This document shows positions 6,083 to 7,351 of a stretch of 7,351 bases of DNA, one piece after another (position 1 is the first letter of the stretch; each line of letters opens with the position of its first letter). The stretch comes from Candidatus Bathyarchaeota archaeon (lineage in GTDB: Archaea; Thermoproteota; Bathyarchaeia; TCS64). The stretch is taken from contig VGJH01000063.1 of the NCBI GenBank assembly GCA_016867505.1, positions 1 through 7,351 on the forward strand, written 5' to 3'. The notes under the pieces are model-generated. The model saw nothing but the letters and a program-made list of their open reading frames with translations, did not search any database and was not told where the DNA came from. Position numbers and translations under genes: made by a program.

Positions 6083-6865
6083 ATGCTCACGTTATCTGAC
6101 GCAATAATCATTGGCATATTTCAAGGCTTATTAGAGTGGTTACCCATCTCAAGCAGAGGTAACATAATTCTTTTAATTACTTCAATAATGAATTTACCCT
6201 TAAGTGATACATTACAATTATCCATTTTCGTTCATTTTGGAACCGCATTAGCTGCTGCCCTATACTTTCGAAGCGAAATAATTAACATCCTATTACGTAA
6301 AAATTTGGAATATCATAAAATTTTTTTATTCTTACTAATATCTACGGTAATAACTGGGATTATTGGTGCTCCAATATACGTATTTATTGAAGAAACTTTA
6401 ATATATGGTGAACTTATTTTAGCAATTACTGGTATCGCATTAATAATTAATTCATTTATTCAGAAAAAAACTAGATTAAAAAATGATCAATTAAAAACCC
6501 CAAATATCAAAGATGGTGTGATAATAGGATTTATTCAAGGTTTTTCTGCTATACCAGGATTATCAAGATCTGGTTTAACTACTTCATCTTTATTATTTAG
6601 AGGATTTTCTTCAGAAGACGCATTCAAACTATCTTTCTTGATGAGTATACCTGTATCAATTGGTGCTTCTTTTGGTTCTTTAATAATAAAATCAAATTTT
6701 ATTATTGATCAACTTGTTTTAGCTACACTATTCACTTCATTTATTATAGGTTATTTATCTATTGATATTTTATTAAAATTAGTTAGAAGAATCAAATTTT
6801 GGAAGACCTGTCTTTTACTAGGAGTGATTATGATCACAGTTTTTCTAACTGGTTTAATCTTTTGA
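6083..6865 (+). CDS. uppP: UppP/BacA-type polyprenyl-diphosphate phosphatase, archaeal form
   Basis: Integral membrane enzyme of 260 residues that removes a phosphate from polyprenyl diphosphate, regenerating the monophosphate lipid carrier used for surface glycans (in archaea probably a dolichol-type carrier for N-glycosylation). The two signature re-entrant segments are present: QGLLEWLPISSRGN (14-27, with catalytic-site E18) and PGLSRSG (158-164, with R162). The segments around them, AIIIGIFQG (7-15) and GVIIGFIQG (145-153), look like copies, as expected from the family's inverted internal duplication. Further membrane segments fall near 44-62, 79-101, 107-127, 182-202, 210-232 and 240-260. 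Two family positions differ from the E. coli form: the first Glu of EG..E is Gln14, and the His after the SS motif is Asn27. I recall similar changes in other archaeal members. There is no Shine-Dalgarno site; the TATA position 25 bases upstream fits a leaderless mRNA. Confidence 0.85.
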   Translation: MLTLSDAIIIGIFQGLLEWLPISSRGNIILLITSIMNLPLSDTLQLSIFVHFGTALAAALYFRSEIINILLRKNLEYHKIFLFLLISTVITGIIGAPIYVFIEETLIYGELILAITGIALIINSFIQKKTRLKNDQLKTPNIKDGVIIGFIQGFSAIPGLSRSGLTTSSLLFRGFSSEDAFKLSFLMSIPVSIGASFGSLIIKSNFIIDQLVLATLFTSFIIGYLSIDILLKLVRRIKFWKTCLLLGVIMITVFLTGLIF

Positions 6866-6874
6866 ATAGATTGG

Positions 6875-6886
6875 TTTTTTATTTTA
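6875..6886 (+). promoter_or_regulatory. T-rich tract: uppP terminator and/or dsrE promoter
   Basis: TTTTTTATTTTA begins ten bases after the uppP stop codon. Its T6 run could terminate the uppP transcript, and the TTTATTTTA part is placed about 25-30 bases before ATG 6911, where a TATA box for a leaderless dsrE-like mRNA would be. Both roles are inferred from composition and spacing only. Confidence 0.35.
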
Positions 6887-6910
6887 ATGATTCATAAATT
6901 ACTTGATATT

Positions 6911-7276
6911 ATGTCAAATAAGAAAATACTTTATGTTCAAACAAGCGGAGTCGATACTCCTGAAAGATTATATGCACCTTTTATTTTAGCCACAACTGCA
7001 GTTGCAATGGGAATAGAAGCAACGATATATTTTGTGATAAAAGGAGTAACAATAGTAAAAGAAGGTGAAGCAGAAAAAATCCTTATCAAAGGTTTTCCAA
7101 GCCTAAAAGAAGTAATGAATCAAGCTGTAAAAAATGGTGTCAAATTGATGGCATGTGAACAGAGCTGTGTTCTTCTTGGAATAGATCGAGGAAATTTCGA
7201 AAAAAATGTTACTATTGTTGGTGCTGTCACTTTAAATGATTTATTATTGGAAGCAGATTCAGTGATATCCTTTTAA
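6911..7276 (+). CDS. DsrE/DsrF/TusD-like family protein
   Basis: Soluble 121-residue protein of the DsrE fold, the family of sulfur-relay proteins (TusD, DsrE) and related small alpha/beta proteins often annotated as predicted peroxiredoxins. It shows the opening strand KKILYVQTSG, the DTPERLYAPFILATTA helix typical of archaeal members, the IEATIYFVIKGV strand, and ACEQSCVLLGIDRGNF near residues 81-96. Two cysteines occur there, C82 and C86; the spacing CVLLGIDRG matches the active-site CV...RRG block of TusD as I recall it, so C86 is the better candidate for a persulfide-carrying Cys. The frame could start at ATG 6887, adding eight residues (MIHKLLDI), but the family normally begins just before the first strand and a TATA-like tract fits ATG 6911. 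It follows uppP by 45 bases, with no obvious functional link. The sulfur partner is unknown. Confidence 0.8.
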   Translation: MSNKKILYVQTSGVDTPERLYAPFILATTAVAMGIEATIYFVIKGVTIVKEGEAEKILIKGFPSLKEVMNQAVKNGVKLMACEQSCVLLGIDRGNFEKNVTIVGAVTLNDLLLEADSVISF

Positions 7277-7279
7277 ATT

Positions 7280-7351
7280 TTAAATAAAAAGATCTTTTTC
7301 TCTTGGCCTAATCAAATCTTTAATCGTGGCTTTTTCAGATTTTTTAAATTT
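7280..7351 (-). CDS. Possible 3' end of a minus-strand gene, cut by the window
   Basis: On the minus strand a frame is open from the window edge to a TAA at 7282-7280 and would encode a highly charged C-terminus, KFKKSEKATIKDLIRPREK followed by DLFI. Stop codons are frequent in such AT-rich DNA, and the composition looks like protein, but 23 codons are too few to be sure. If real, it converges on the DsrE gene with only three bases between the stop codons, resembling the arrangement at 4733/4735. No family can be assigned. Confidence 0.35.
   Translation of the reverse strand, partial: KFKKSEKATIKDLIRPREKDLFI

Overview
The window looks like a piece of an AT-rich archaeal chromosome, probably from the TACK/Asgard side of the domain; Thaumarchaeota/Nitrososphaeria-like is my best guess, not a proof. 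The reasons are a small ribosomal protein that reads as eukaryote/crenarchaeote-type S25e, a UppP homologue of the archaeal flavour (QG..EWLPISS without the usual His), a RimK-type ATP-grasp ligase paired with a small cyclophilin-like protein, a DsrE protein with a TSG.DTPER start, AT-rich TATA-like boxes, almost no Shine-Dalgarno sites, and start codons that sit about 25 bases after TATA-like boxes, as expected for leaderless mRNAs. There are no mobile elements, CRISPR arrays, tRNAs or rRNAs.

Layout. Positions 1-531 hold the 3' part of a TatD-family metal-dependent hydrolase. Positions 603-911 encode an unrecognised 102-residue protein. After a 129-base spacer with a conspicuous GC-rich patch containing inverted repeats, a very long gene (1041-4376) encodes isoleucyl-tRNA synthetase. 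It is followed by ribosomal protein S25e (4425-4733). On the minus strand, ending one base from the S25e stop codon, a cyclophilin-like gene (4735-5108) is interrupted by a one-base frameshift at a run of six A's. It overlaps by 8 bases the upstream RimK-family ligase (5101-5976, minus). A divergent promoter region (about 5977-6082) separates rimK from a UppP/BacA-type polyprenyl-diphosphate phosphatase (6083-6865, plus), followed by a DsrE-family protein (6911-7276). The last 72 bases may carry the 3' end of another minus-strand gene.

How the genes relate. This is mostly housekeeping: translation (IleRS, S25e), nucleic-acid or repair-type hydrolysis (TatD), lipid-carrier recycling for surface glycans (UppP), sulfur-relay-type chemistry (DsrE) and a peptide-bond-forming ligase that may act on a cofactor or protein tail. 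Only rimK plus the cyclophilin-like gene look like a tight operon.

The best leads are (i) the isoleucyl-tRNA synthetase, in which both class I signatures are altered (HIGH reads GVHH, KMSKS reads EMHKS); the GxHH swap matches a form reported to give extreme mupirocin resistance in some bacterial IleRS2 enzymes; (ii) the frameshifted cyclophilin-like gene, where the break falls exactly on an A AAA AAT slippery heptamer; (iii) the GC-rich palindromic patch before ileS; and (iv) a perfect 14-bp palindrome sitting on the uppP TATA position. I found no convincing new multi-gene system.
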